From Pseudomonadota bacterium (GTDB lineage Bacteria > Pseudomonadota > Gammaproteobacteria > Xanthomonadales > Xanthomonadaceae): a stretch of DNA of 64,000 nucleotides. The position numbers were made by a program, and so were the translations under genes. Of the stretch, positions 17,842 to 26,739 are shown piece after piece. The DNA is taken from assembly GCA_018242365.1 (NCBI GenBank), contig JAFECB010000015.1:62001-126000 (forward strand), given 5' to 3'. A model generated the notes under the pieces. That model was not told the origin of the DNA. It ran no database searches and worked only from the letters and a program-made list of their open reading frames with translations. Each line of letters starts with the position of its first letter. Position 1 is the stretch's first letter.

Positions 17842-18738
17842 ATGGCCACCACACTGCTGCATTCCGATCTTCCCGGCCTGGATCTGATCCATCGCGGCAA
17901 GGTTCGCGATGTGTTCGACCTTGGTGACGGGCATCTGTTGATGGTGGCGACCGATCGTCTGTCCGCCTTCGATGTGGTGTTGCCCGATCCGATCCCCGGC
18001 AAGGGCGAGATGCTCTGCCAGATCAGCAATTTCTGGTTCGGCCAGACCGCGCACATCATCTCCAACCACCTGACCGGGATTGATGTCGCCAGCGTGCTGC
18101 CGGCCGGGGTGGATGCGGCGCTGTATGCCAAGCGCGCGGTGGTGACGAAGAAGCTCACGCCCGTTCCGGTGGAATGCATCGCGCGTGGCTACATCATCGG
18201 CAGCGGCTGGAAGGACTATCAGCGAACCGGCGCGATCAGCGGGATCGCCTTGCCCGCTGGCTTGCAGCAGGCGCAGCAGTTGCCGGAAGCGATTTTCACG
18301 CCGTCGACCAAGGCGGCGGTGGGCGATCACGACGAGAACATCGACTTCGCTGCGGCGGTGAATCTGGTCGGGCGCGAACGTGCCGAGCAGGTGCGCGATG
18401 CGACTCTGGCGCTTTACGCCTACGCCCGTGACTACGCCGCACAACGCGGGATCATTCTCGCCGATACCAAGTTCGAATTCGGCACCGATGCCGACGGCCA
18501 TCTGTATGTGATGGATGAAGTGCTCACCCCTGATTCCTCACGCTACTGGCCTGCGGATGCCTACCAGGTCGGCACCAGCCCGCCCAGCTACGACAAGCAG
18601 TTCGTGCGCGACTATCTGGAAACCCTGGACTGGAACAAGACCGCACCGGGGCCGACGCTGCCTGCCGAAGTCATCGAAAGAACCCGTGCCAAGTACGCCG
18701 AAGCACTGGACAAGCTGGCGGGGATTTCAGTCGACTGA
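17842..18738 (+). CDS. purC: Phosphoribosylaminoimidazole-succinocarboxamide synthase
   Basis: A 298-residue SAICAR synthetase that joins CAIR and aspartate with ATP in purine synthesis. Recognised motifs are [28 protein letters not shown] near the N terminus, [29 protein letters not shown] and [14 protein letters not shown]. It belongs to the longer (about 300-residue) class found in xanthomonads and eukaryotes. A REP-like palindrome pair follows the stop. A TAAAAT box about 43 bp before the ATG is a possible -10. Confidence 0.97.
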   Translation: MATTLLHSDLPGLDLIHRGKVRDVFDLGDGHLLMVATDRLSAFDVVLPDPIPGKGEMLCQISNFWFGQTAHIISNHLTGIDVASVLPAGVDAALYAKRAVVTKKLTPVPVECIARGYIIGSGWKDYQRTGAISGIALPAGLQQAQQLPEAIFTPSTKAAVGDHDENIDFAAAVNLVGRERAEQVRDATLALYAYARDYAAQRGIILADTKFEFGTDADGHLYVMDEVLTPDSSRYWPADAYQVGTSPPSYDKQFVRDYLETLDWNKTAPGPTLPAEVIERTRAKYAEALDKLAGISVD

Positions 18739-18746
18739 AACCACCG

Positions 18747-18816
18747 TCGCGCCCCTGCGGTGCGCTCCTACAGGCCTGCGGGTTGCGTTTGTGGGAGCGC
18801 ACGGAACGGGCGCGAT
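18747..18816. repeat. REP-like palindrome pair, copy 1
   Basis: Two facing copies of a GTAG-headed palindrome: CGCGCCCCTGCGGTGCGCTC then CTAC, and GTGGGAGCGCACGG...CGGGCGCGA. Related copies occur at 29228, 52566 and 60619. It sits between the convergent ends of purC and nhaA and may also act as a terminator. Confidence 0.8.
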
Positions 18817-18832
18817 TTGGTAGGTGCGAAGT

Positions 18833-20041
18833 TCACTCGGGTGTGGGAGCGTGCGCGGGTCGCGGCAGTACGAAATGCAGCCAGACCAGCCCCAGCACGG
18901 CCGCCACCAGCGAACCGCCCAGCACGCCGAGCACGCTTTCGGCGTACCAGTCCGGGTGCGTGGCAAATGCCAACCCACCGATGAACAGGCTCATGGTGAA
19001 GCCGATCCCGCACAGCAGGCCCAAGCCCAGCATCGCGCGGAAATCCATGCCCTGCGGATAACGCGCCCATCCCAGAGCCCGCATCGCCAGCGCGGCAGCC
19101 ACAATCCCGATGGGTTTGCCCAACACCAGCCCAATCGCGATCCCCAGTGGCAGCGGGGCCAACAGATCATCAAACCGCAGGTGCCCCAGCGCCAGTCCGG
19201 CATTGGCGAATGCGAACAGCGGCAGGATGGCGTAGGCCACCCACGGGTGCAGGGCGTGTTCCAGGGTTTCCAGTGGCGAGTGTTCGCTGGCGTCGTCGAT
19301 GGCATTGCCGCGGTCGTAATGCGGAATCATCCAGCCGGTGACCACGCCCGCCAGGGTGGCGTGCACGCCCGACTTCAGCACACAAACCCACAGCAGCACG
19401 CCCAGCAGCAGATATGGCCACAGCGCGGTGACCTTGCGCCATTTCAGCAGCGCCATCGCGGCGATCACCAGCGCGGCCAAGGCAAGTGCGAGGCCGGACA
19501 AGTCGCTCGAATAGAACAGCGCGATGATCAGGATTGCGATCAGGTCATCGGCCACGGCAATGGTGGAGAGCAATAGCTTCATTCCCAGCGGCACGCGCTG
19601 GCCGAGCAGGGCCAGCACACCGAGCGCGAACGCAATATCGGTGGCGGTAGGAATCGCCCAGCCACGCATCGCCTCACCATTGCCGTGGTTGAGCGCGGTG
19701 TAGAGCAGCGCCGGCACCACCACGCCGGCGCAGGCGCAGACCACCGGCAGGATCAATTGATCGCGGCTGGAAAGCTGGCCGGAAATCACTTCGCGCTTGA
19801 TCTCCAGCGAGACCAGCAGGAAGAACACCGCCATCAAGCCGTCATTGATCCACCACTCCAGCGGCTGGGTGCCGATGGGCACGTGGCGGAAGTGCTCGTA
19901 GCTCGGTGCCAGCGAAGAATTGGCGGCGAGCAAGGCCAGTGCGGCAGCGGCCATCAGCACAAGGCCGCCGGCCGCTTCCAGTCGGAAGAATTCGACGAAG
20001 GCGCGCTGCGCGCGCGCCAGCACGGAAGGAGTCGGCGTCAT
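18833..20041 (-). CDS. nhaA: Na+/H+ antiporter NhaA
   Basis: A 402-residue inner-membrane sodium/proton antiporter with about twelve hydrophobic segments. Diagnostic motifs are INDGLMAVFFLLVSLEIKRE, GWAIPTATDIAFALGVLALL and IAVADDLIAILIIALFYS, which carry the acidic residues required for transport in E. coli NhaA. Length is slightly above the 388 of E. coli. The gene converges with purC and has its own 30-bp gap from hmgA, on the same strand. It likely serves Na+ and alkaline pH homeostasis. Confidence 0.96.
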   Translation of the reverse strand: MTPTPSVLARAQRAFVEFFRLEAAGGLVLMAAAALALLAANSSLAPSYEHFRHVPIGTQPLEWWINDGLMAVFFLLVSLEIKREVISGQLSSRDQLILPVVCACAGVVVPALLYTALNHGNGEAMRGWAIPTATDIAFALGVLALLGQRVPLGMKLLLSTIAVADDLIAILIIALFYSSDLSGLALALAALVIAAMALLKWRKVTALWPYLLLGVLLWVCVLKSGVHATLAGVVTGWMIPHYDRGNAIDDASEHSPLETLEHALHPWVAYAILPLFAFANAGLALGHLRFDDLLAPLPLGIAIGLVLGKPIGIVAAALAMRALGWARYPQGMDFRAMLGLGLLCGIGFTMSLFIGGLAFATHPDWYAESVLGVLGGSLVAAVLGLVWLHFVLPRPAHAPTPE

Positions 20042-20071
20042 CGCGCTCGAGTATACGGACGCGATGCGGAA

Positions 20072-21373
20072 TCAGCCGCCGGGGTTGAACTGCTTGCGCA
20101 GACCCATCCACACATCCGGGTAGTCCATCTGGCGATGCGCCGCATCCAGCGCCTGCGTCACCGGGCGGATCACCGCGCGGGTTTCGAACATGATCGCCAT
20201 GGTGTTTTCGATGTAGTCCGGCTTGCTGGTGTCGGCGACACTGGCCTTCTCGAAGGTTGCCGCATCCGGGCCATGGCCAGTCATGCAGTTGTGAAGCGAG
20301 CAGCCGCCGGGCACGAAGCCATCGGCCTTGGCGTCGTAAACGCCATGCACCAGGCCCATGAATTCGCTGGCGATGTTGCGATGGAACCACGGCGGGCGGA
20401 AGGTGTCCTGCATCGCCAGTACGCGCGGAGGGAAGATCGCGAAATCCACATTGCTGGTGCCGGGGGTGTCGCTGGGCGAATGCAGCACCAGGAAGATCGA
20501 CGGATCCGGATGGTCGTGGCTGATCGAACCGATCGCGTTGAAACGGCGCAGGTCGTACTTGTACGGCGCGTAATTGCCGTGCCAAGCCACCACGTCCAGC
20601 GGCGAATGGCCGATGTCGGCCCGCCACAGATGGCCCTGGAACTTGGTGACGAATTCGAATGCGCCTTCGAGGTCTTCATAGGCAGCATTCGGGGTCAGGA
20701 AATCGCGCGGGATCGCCGAACCATTGCTGCCGATCGGGCCAAGATCCGGCAGGCGCAGCAGGGCACCGAAGTTCTCGCAGACATAGCCGCGTGCCTGTCC
20801 GTCGGGCAGGGCGATGCGGAAACGCACCCCGCGTGGAATCACCGCGATCTCCTGCGGCTCGACGTCGAGCACGCCAAGCTCGGTTTCGATATGCAGGCGG
20901 CCGAGCTCCGGCACCAGCAGCAGCTCGCCATCGGCATTGCAGAAGTAGCGGCCCTGCATGTCGCGATTAGCCGCGTACAGATGCACGCCGACGCCGGTAC
21001 CGGCTTCCGCACTGCCATTGCCACCGAGGGTGAACAGGCCTTTGATGAAGTCCGTGGGCGCTTGCGGCAGCGGCAGCGGATTCCAGCGCAGTTTCTCCGG
21101 CGTGACCGCGCCGTTGCCGAAGGCGTTATGGAAGGCGGGCTGCGCGAACGGCTCGAAGCGCCCGTGCACCGCAGCAGGACGAATGCGATACAGCCAGCTG
21201 CGCCGGTTGGCGTGGCGCGGCGCGGTGAACGCGGTGCCGGTGAGCTGCTCGGCGTAGAGGCCGTGGGCGACGCGCTGCGGGTTGTTGCGCCCGACCGGCA
21301 GGGTGCCGGGCAGCGCCTCGGTGGCGCATTCGTTGCCGAAACCGGGTTGGTAGCCGGTGGATTGGATGGTCAT
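20072..21373 (-). CDS. hmgA: Homogentisate 1,2-dioxygenase
   Basis: A 433-residue iron enzyme that opens homogentisate to maleylacetoacetate in tyrosine degradation. It begins [16 protein letters not shown] after a short lead, and shows [25 protein letters not shown] and the C-terminal [11 protein letters not shown] region carrying Fe ligands in the family. Its ATG overlaps the stop codon of the DUF559 gene (ATGA). hpd, which makes the substrate, lies on the same strand beyond DUF559, so hpd-DUF559-hmgA may form one interrupted operon. Confidence 0.97.
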   Translation of the reverse strand: MTIQSTGYQPGFGNECATEALPGTLPVGRNNPQRVAHGLYAEQLTGTAFTAPRHANRRSWLYRIRPAAVHGRFEPFAQPAFHNAFGNGAVTPEKLRWNPLPLPQAPTDFIKGLFTLGGNGSAEAGTGVGVHLYAANRDMQGRYFCNADGELLLVPELGRLHIETELGVLDVEPQEIAVIPRGVRFRIALPDGQARGYVCENFGALLRLPDLGPIGSNGSAIPRDFLTPNAAYEDLEGAFEFVTKFQGHLWRADIGHSPLDVVAWHGNYAPYKYDLRRFNAIGSISHDHPDPSIFLVLHSPSDTPGTSNVDFAIFPPRVLAMQDTFRPPWFHRNIASEFMGLVHGVYDAKADGFVPGGCSLHNCMTGHGPDAATFEKASVADTSKPDYIENTMAIMFETRAVIRPVTQALDAAHRQMDYPDVWMGLRKQFNPGG

Positions 21374-21972
21374 GTTCTTGTAGCTCCGTTTAGCCCCTCT
21401 TCCCCCGGGAGAGGGGTTGGGGTGAGGGTTCGTTGCGCGACGGCATTGCAGTTCGCCTCGCTCACGTTTTCGACAGTCGACTGTTTGAGCCCCTCTCCCT
21501 CCGGGAGAGGGGTTGGGGTGAGGGTTCGTTGCGCGATGGCATTGCAGTTCGCCTCGCTCACGTTTTCGACAGTCGACTGTTTGAGCCCCTCTCCCTCCGG
21601 GAGAGGGGTTGGGGTGAGGGTTCGTTGCGCGATGGCATGGCAGATCGCCTCGACCACGCTTTCGATATTCAAGAGGACGTCGTTGTCCCAGAACCGCAGG
21701 ACGACCCAGCCCTGCGCCTCAAGTTGGCGGGTACGAAACCCATCAACCTCGCTGTTGTGTTGCCCACCATCCAGTTCAACGATCAATTTGCGTTCGACGC
21801 AACAGAAATCGGCGATATAGGGCGGGATTGGGTGTTGTCGACGAAACTTCAGACCTTCAATCTGTCCAGTCCGCAGGCATTGCCAGAGTTTGCGTTCGGC
21901 GTCCGTGGGCGCATGGCGCATGGCGCGCGCGTGCTGGCGGGTTGTCGTGGGTAATGGCGGTTTGTGAGTCAT
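21370..21972 (-). CDS. DUF559 (Vsr-like) nuclease domain protein with repeat-derived tail
   Basis: A 200-residue protein. Residues about 8-115 are a DUF559 domain, a PD-(D/E)XK-like fold related to very-short-patch repair nucleases: [36 protein letters not shown] and [12 protein letters not shown]. The rest is an in-frame translation of three tandem 96-bp units (32 residues each, core [18 protein letters not shown]). The gene is bracketed by inverted copies of the same repeat family (21394-21620 and 21986-22131). Its stop overlaps the hmgA start. The domain call is firm; nuclease activity and any link to repeat spread are inference. Confidence 0.85.
   Translation of the reverse strand: MTHKPPLPTTTRQHARAMRHAPTDAERKLWQCLRTGQIEGLKFRRQHPIPPYIADFCCVERKLIVELDGGQHNSEVDGFRTRQLEAQGWVVLRFWDNDVLLNIESVVEAICHAIAQRTLTPTPLPEGEGLKQSTVENVSEANCNAIAQRTLTPTPLPEGEGLKQSTVENVSEANCNAVAQRTLTPTPLPGEEGLNGATRT
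21394..21681. repeat. Tandem 96-bp repeat, three units, each with a CCCCTCTCCC palindrome
   Basis: Units begin at 21394, 21490 and 21586 with exactly 96-bp spacing and near identity; the third is degenerate at its end. Each opens with the palindrome CCCTCTCCC...GGGAGAGGG followed by TTGGGGTGAGGG. Because 96 is divisible by three, the units stay in frame and encode the DUF559 protein's C-terminal tail. Confidence 0.92.
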
Positions 21973-21985
21973 TCTGTCTTCCCAA

Positions 21986-22131
21986 CCCTCACCCCAACCC
22001 CTCTCCCGGAGGGAGAGGGGCTTGAAACATTACAGCCCTAGCCTCAGCCCCAAGTCCTCTGCTTGAGGGAGCGAGGCTTGAAACATCACCGTCCAACCCT
22101 CACCCCAACCCCTCTCCCGGAGGGAGAGGGG
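21986..22131. repeat. Inverted-orientation repeat array between hpd and DUF559 gene
   Basis: Copies of the same palindrome family in opposite orientation (CCCTCACCCCAACCCC then TCTCCC-GGA-GGGAGAGGGG) lie at 21986-22020 and 22097-22131, with a decayed copy at about 22038-22077. Each is followed by CTTGAA(A)CAT. Together with 21394-21681 they flank the DUF559 gene as inverted arrays. Confidence 0.88.
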
Positions 22132-22139
22132 CTTGAACA

Positions 22140-23240
22140 TCACAGCACGCCGCGCTGCATCTGGTCGCGTTCGATGCTCTCGAACAGCGCCTGGAAATTG
22201 CCTTCGCCGAAACCTTCATTGCCCTTGCGCTGGATGATCTCGAAGAAGATCGGGCCGTAGGCATTCTTGGTGAAGATCTGCAGCAATTTGTGCTGGTGGG
22301 TTTCCGGGTCGGCGTCGATCAGGATCGAGTTCTTGCGCAGGCGCGGCACGTCCTCGCCGTGGTCGGGAACACGCACGTCGATCACGTCGAAATAGGTGTC
22401 CGGGGTATCGAGAAACTTCACACCCGCCGCGTGCATCGCTTCCACCGAGCTGTAGATGTCATTGGTGAACAGGGCGATGTGCTGGATACCCTCGCCGTGG
22501 TAATCGCGCAGGTATTCGTTGATCTGGCTCTTCTCGTCCGAGGACTCGTTCAGAGGGATGCGCACGATGCCATCCGGTGCGGTCATCGCCTTGGACAGCA
22601 GGCCGGTCTTGGCGCCCTTGATGTCGAAGTAGCGGATTTCGCGGAAGTTGAACAGCTTCTCGTAATACGCCGACCACTTGTCCATGTTGCCGACGAACAG
22701 GTTGTGGGTCAGGTGGTCGATGAAGGTCAGCCCGAAGCCCTTGGGCTGGGTGTCGACGCCGTCGAAGGCGATGAAATCGGAGTACAGATCGGCCTGCTCG
22801 GCATCGATCAGGTACAGCATGCAATCACCGATCCCCTTGATCACCGGCGCATCCACCGCGCGGGTGTCCGCGCGGAACGCCATTTCCTCGCCGCCTTGCG
22901 CCAGCACATGCGCCAGCACCTGCTTTGATGGCTTGCGGAAATTGATCGCGAAGCCGCAGGCCGAGGGGCCGTGCCTTTCGGCGAAATCGGAGGCGAACGA
23001 CTCCATGGATTCGTTCAACAGGAAGTTGATCCCGTTCTGGCGGAACAGGGTGATGGCGCGGCCCTTGTGTTTGGCAATCGCGGTGAAGCCCATGCCTTCG
23101 AGGTAGGCACGCATGCGCGCACCTTCGCCCTTGGGTGCGGCGAACTCGACGAACTCGAAGCCGTCGATCCCCATCGGGTTGTCGAAGGTGGTCGGGGTCA
23201 TCCCGAGGTTCTGGTCGGCCTGGGCGCGCTGCACGGACAT
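22140..23240 (-). CDS. hpd: 4-Hydroxyphenylpyruvate dioxygenase
   Basis: A 366-residue non-heme iron enzyme converting 4-hydroxyphenylpyruvate to homogentisate. It has two VOC-fold halves; the C-terminal one holds the iron ligands in HLTHNLFVG, GIQHIALFTNDI and PIFFEIIQRKGN. The C-terminal helix ending AIFESIERDQ-type sequence is present (ALFESIERDQMQRGVL). It is divergent from a MarR regulator gene, with a perfect palindrome in the 78-bp gap. Repeats separate its 3' end from the DUF559 gene and hmgA. Confidence 0.97.
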   Translation of the reverse strand: MSVQRAQADQNLGMTPTTFDNPMGIDGFEFVEFAAPKGEGARMRAYLEGMGFTAIAKHKGRAITLFRQNGINFLLNESMESFASDFAERHGPSACGFAINFRKPSKQVLAHVLAQGGEEMAFRADTRAVDAPVIKGIGDCMLYLIDAEQADLYSDFIAFDGVDTQPKGFGLTFIDHLTHNLFVGNMDKWSAYYEKLFNFREIRYFDIKGAKTGLLSKAMTAPDGIVRIPLNESSDEKSQINEYLRDYHGEGIQHIALFTNDIYSSVEAMHAAGVKFLDTPDTYFDVIDVRVPDHGEDVPRLRKNSILIDADPETHQHKLLQIFTKNAYGPIFFEIIQRKGNEGFGEGNFQALFESIERDQMQRGVL

Positions 23241-23279
23241 GGTGGCTCCTGAGGTTGCAAGGGTTGGACGCCTGCCTTT

Positions 23280-23299
23280 ATAGTTTCATTTGAAACTAT
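23280..23299. promoter_or_regulatory. Palindromic operator between hpd and marR-type gene
   Basis: ATAGTTTCA-TT-TGAAACTAT is a perfect 9-bp palindrome with a 2-bp spacer, the layout expected for a MarR-family dimer. It lies 40 bp upstream of hpd and 19 bp upstream of the regulator start, so one site could control both. Confidence 0.8.
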
Positions 23300-23318
23300 T
23301 TTCAAGGCGCGTTGCAGC

Positions 23319-23828
23319 ATGGGCGAACGACCGGCACGGCACGAGGCGATGCGGCCAGCCACAGGCAACGGCGAACTGGTGCTCGACCAATTCCTGCCCT
23401 ATCGCCTCAGCGTGCTGTCCAACCGCATCAGCAATGCGATCGCACGCGAGTACTCGCGTCGCTTCGCGCTGAGCGTGACCGAATGGCGGGTGATGGCCGT
23501 GCTGGGGCACGCGCCGAACCTGTCCGCCGGCGAGGTGGCGCGGCGCACGGCGATGGACAAGGTGGCGGTGAGCCGCGCGGTCGCCAGCCTGATCGCTTCC
23601 GGACGCTTGTTGCGGCGTCTGGATGCAGGTGATCGTCGGCGTTCGGTGCTGCGCTTGTCGAAGGCCGGCGATGCCATCCACGACCAGATCGCGCAACTGG
23701 CGTTGGGTTTTGAACGTCAACTGCTTGGCGAACTCGACACGGCCGAACGCAGCCGCTTGTTCCGTCTGCTGGATCGGCTGGATGAGCTGGAATTGCGCGC
23801 GGAGGCAGTTGCCGCAGAGGCGGACTGA
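23319..23828 (+). CDS. MarR-family transcriptional regulator
   Basis: A 169-residue winged-helix regulator. Dimerisation helices flank the DNA-binding core: SVTEWRVMAVLG, LSAGEVARRTAMDKVAVSRAVASLIASG (recognition helix) and the wing LLRRLDAGDRRRSVLRLS. Position next to hpd with a shared palindromic operator suggests it controls tyrosine/homogentisate catabolism. The ligand is unknown, perhaps a pathway intermediate. A start at 23349 is an alternative. A strong bidirectional terminator follows. Confidence 0.92.
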   Translation: MGERPARHEAMRPATGNGELVLDQFLPYRLSVLSNRISNAIAREYSRRFALSVTEWRVMAVLGHAPNLSAGEVARRTAMDKVAVSRAVASLIASGRLLRRLDAGDRRRSVLRLSKAGDAIHDQIAQLALGFERQLLGELDTAERSRLFRLLDRLDELELRAEAVAAEAD

Positions 23829-23846
23829 TACGCCGATGCGTACAAA

Positions 23847-23875
23847 AGAAAACGGCGGCCGAGGCCGCCGTTTTT
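23847..23875. terminator. Bidirectional terminator
   Basis: AACGGCGGCC (23851-23860) pairs with GGCCGCCGTT (23863-23872), flanked by an A-rich left side and TTTTT on the right. It serves both the MarR-type gene and the convergent peptide transporter gene. Confidence 0.88.
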
Positions 23876-23894
23876 GTATCGCTTGCGCGTTGGC

Positions 23895-25391
23895 TTATTT
23901 CACGCCATGCATCAGCTTCTGGATCAGTGGCGCGATCAGGAACAGCAGCACGCCGGACCCGACCAAAGCGTAGAAGCCGAACGTGTAACCCGCGTGTGCC
24001 GAGGCGACTGTCATGCCGGTCTCGCCGCTGACGCCGGCAGCGAAGATACCGGACAGGTTGTTGCCGATCGCGGTGGACAGGAACCAGCCGCCCATCGCCA
24101 GCCCCACTACCCTGGTTGGTGCCAGCTTGGTGGTCATCGACAGGCCGATCGGTGACAGGCACAGCTCGCCGACGGTCTGGATCACGTAGACCATGAACAG
24201 GGTCCAGAACGGCACCTTGCCCGCATCGTTGACCAACGAGGATAGGGTGTACATCAGCAGCAGGAAGGCCAGTCCGTTGAAGATCAGGCCGAGGCCGAAC
24301 TTGCGCGGAATCGAGGGATTGCTGGACTTCAACGCAGTCCAGATCCACACGAACACCGGGCCCAGCGCCAAGATCGCGATCGAGTTGACCGACTGGAACC
24401 AGCCCACCGGGAAGGTCCAGCCGCCGAGGTCGCGCTCGACGATGTTCTGGGCGAGGAAGTTGAACGAACTGCCGGCCTGCTCGAAGAACATGAAGAACAG
24501 CACGTTGAAGGTGAAGATCACCAGCATCGCGATGGAACGGTCACGCGCCACCTTGCCTTCACGCAGGCCCTCGACAAGGATGCCGACGCACAGCAGCACG
24601 AACAGTGCGGCCAGGATGTAGCCGAGAATGCCGGCATCGATCGAGAGCAGGCCGAAGTAGACCGGGATGGCCACCAGGGTGCCGATGAACACCGCGACGG
24701 TGCGGCCCATGCCCTCGCCGCCCGCTGGCGGTTGGCCGATGCTGCCGAGCTGGTGGCGACCGATCCAGAACCAGACGAAGCTGATCAGCATGCCCACGCC
24801 CGATGCCATGAACACGAACTTGTAGGCCGGCATCGACTCGGTGCCGAAGATCGAATCAGCGAGGATGCCAGTCAGGATCGGGGCGATGAACGCGCCCGCG
24901 TTGATGCCCATGTAGAAAATGGTGAAGCCTGCATCCCGACGCGGATCCTCCAAGCCATAGAGCTTGCCGACCATGGTCGAGATATTGGGCTTGAACAGGC
25001 CATTGCCGGCGATCACGGTGGCGAGACCAATGCGGAACATCTGCTCGTTCGGCACCGCAATCAGGAACAAGCCCAGCGCCATCACCACCGCACCGACCAG
25101 GATCGAACGCTGGTAGCCGATCAGGCGATCAGCGACGAACCCACCGAACAGCGCCGCCGCATATACCAACGCCAGGTAGGCACCGTAGAGCTTGTTGGCC
25201 GGCGCTTCGCCGGAGCCTTCACCACCGAAGAACTGCGCAACGATGTAGAGCGTGAGCGCCCAGCGAATGCCATAGAACGCGAAGCGCTCCCAGAATTCGG
25301 TCATGAACAGCATCCACAAGGGGCGTGGATGGCCCAGGACTTGCTTGAATTCCGGCACAGCGGCCGGCGTTGACGGTGCGACTGCACTCAT
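23895..25391 (-). CDS. Proton-dependent oligopeptide transporter (POT/PTR2 family)
   Basis: A 498-residue major-facilitator membrane protein. Family motifs are FWERFAFYGIRWALTLYI in helix 1 (the ExxERFxYY-like proton-coupling signature), KLYGAYLALVYAAALFGGFVADR, GNGLFKPNISTMVGKLY and FTIFYMGINAGAFIAPIL. It probably imports di- and tripeptides with protons. ATG 25391 (MSAVAPSTPA) was chosen since upstream residues are unlike protein and would extend into the divergent promoter region. It converges on the MarR-type gene and is divergent from the dehydrogenase operon. Confidence 0.93.
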   Translation of the reverse strand: MSAVAPSTPAAVPEFKQVLGHPRPLWMLFMTEFWERFAFYGIRWALTLYIVAQFFGGEGSGEAPANKLYGAYLALVYAAALFGGFVADRLIGYQRSILVGAVVMALGLFLIAVPNEQMFRIGLATVIAGNGLFKPNISTMVGKLYGLEDPRRDAGFTIFYMGINAGAFIAPILTGILADSIFGTESMPAYKFVFMASGVGMLISFVWFWIGRHQLGSIGQPPAGGEGMGRTVAVFIGTLVAIPVYFGLLSIDAGILGYILAALFVLLCVGILVEGLREGKVARDRSIAMLVIFTFNVLFFMFFEQAGSSFNFLAQNIVERDLGGWTFPVGWFQSVNSIAILALGPVFVWIWTALKSSNPSIPRKFGLGLIFNGLAFLLLMYTLSSLVNDAGKVPFWTLFMVYVIQTVGELCLSPIGLSMTTKLAPTRVVGLAMGGWFLSTAIGNNLSGIFAAGVSGETGMTVASAHAGYTFGFYALVGSGVLLFLIAPLIQKLMHGVK

Positions 25392-25656
25392 GCGGTCTGA
25401 CTCCTCGGGCTGGAATGGGCGCGTATCGGCGAGGTATCGCTGTCGACGCGCAACCGTCGAAGCATCGCCGAGCAATGCGGGCAGCGTCAAACCGGCGCAT
25501 TCAGGCGGGCCGGTGCAACCCCGGGAATCTAGGTCGCACCCAGCCGATGCAGGCACCACAACGACTCCCGCGCATCCGGACGCAAGCGTATTGCCGCAGT
25601 GCAACAAAAGCCGCGGGGCCGGCAACCGCTACAATAGAGGGATTGCTCCAAACCGG

Positions 25657-26739
25657 ATGGATGCCATGGCCACCGCCGCCAGTTTCGAAATCGAATACCT
25701 GCAATACCTCACCCCGGACGGCAAGCTGGTCGGCAAGCTGCCGCCGGCGGTGAAGGATGCCAAGGACCTGCTGCCGATCTTCAAGCAGATGCTGTTCCTG
25801 CGCACCTTCGACGGCAAGGCGATTGCCTTGCAGCGCACCGGCAAGCTCGGCACCTATGCTGCGGCGCTTGGCCACGAGGCCACCCACGTCGGCATCGGCT
25901 ATGCGATGCGGCCGGAAGACGTGTTCGCGCCCAGCTATCGCGAATACGGCGCGCAGTTCGCGCGCGGGGTGAAGCCGCGTGACGTGCTGATGTACTGGGG
26001 CGGCGATGAGCGCGGCAATGACTACGAAGTGCCGAAGAACGACTACCCGTGGTGCGTGCCGATCTCGACCCAATGCCTGATGGCCTCGGGCGCGGCACTG
26101 TCGTTCAAGCTGCGCAAGCAGCCGCGGGTGGCGGTGGCGGTGTGCGGTGACGGCGGCAGCTCGAAGACCGATTTCTACGCCGCGATCAATACCGCCGGCG
26201 CCTACACCTCGCCGCTGGTGCTGTGCGTGGTCAACAACGGCTGGGCGATCAGCGTGCCGCGCAGCGCCCAGACCGGCGCCGAGACGCTGGCGCAGAAGGG
26301 CCTGGCCGGTGGCCTGTACTGCCTGCAGGTAGACGGCAACGACCTGATCGCGGTGCTGGAAGCCATGCGCCGCGCCACCGAGCGCGCCCGCAAGGGTGAA
26401 GGCGGCAGCGTGATCGAATTCATGACCTACCGCCTGCATGACCACACCACCGCCGACGACGCCCGTCGTTATCGCGGCGAGGACGAGGTGAAGGCGGCGT
26501 GGCTGAAGGAGCCCTTCATCCGCCTGCGCAAGTACCTGATCGGCAAGAAGCTGTGGAGCGAGGCCGAGGAAAAGGCCTGGATCGAGGAGTGTGGAAAGGT
26601 CGTGGACGAGGAAATCAACGCTTACCTGAACACCCCGGTGCAGCCGGTCGAGGTGATGTTCGACTATCTCTACGCCGAATTGCCCGAGGACCTGAAGGGG
26701 CAACGTGCAGAAGCGTTGGCGCGGGAGGGCCGGGCATGA
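25657..26739 (+). CDS. 2-Oxoacid dehydrogenase E1 component, alpha subunit
   Basis: A 360-residue thiamine-diphosphate enzyme subunit. The ThDP motif is CGDGGSSKTDFY...VVNN, and the phosphorylation-loop-like YRLHDHTTADDARRYR segment is present. It pairs with the beta subunit gene, overlapping it by 4 bp (ATGA). ATG 25657 or 25666 could be used. A TACAAT box at 25630-25635 could be the -10. The substrate may be pyruvate or branched-chain 2-oxoacids; sequence alone does not decide. No E3 gene lies in the window. Confidence 0.93.
   Translation: MDAMATAASFEIEYLQYLTPDGKLVGKLPPAVKDAKDLLPIFKQMLFLRTFDGKAIALQRTGKLGTYAAALGHEATHVGIGYAMRPEDVFAPSYREYGAQFARGVKPRDVLMYWGGDERGNDYEVPKNDYPWCVPISTQCLMASGAALSFKLRKQPRVAVAVCGDGGSSKTDFYAAINTAGAYTSPLVLCVVNNGWAISVPRSAQTGAETLAQKGLAGGLYCLQVDGNDLIAVLEAMRRATERARKGEGGSVIEFMTYRLHDHTTADDARRYRGEDEVKAAWLKEPFIRLRKYLIGKKLWSEAEEKAWIEECGKVVDEEINAYLNTPVQPVEVMFDYLYAELPEDLKGQRAEALAREGRA

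Noticed and set aside
21394..21681. Tandem 96-bp units as a possible CRISPR array
   Set aside because: The units are identical along nearly their full length with no variable spacers, only three copies and no cas genes.
19685..21820. 711-codon plus-strand open frame across nhaA and hmgA
   Set aside because: It is antisense to two well-supported enzymes and the repeat array, with a His/Arg/Gln-rich composition typical of shadow frames.
25392..25656. Coding sequence continuing upstream of the E1alpha and POT transporter genes
   Set aside because: Both frames stay open into this region, but the translated residues lack any family similarity, and the region has to hold two divergent promoters.
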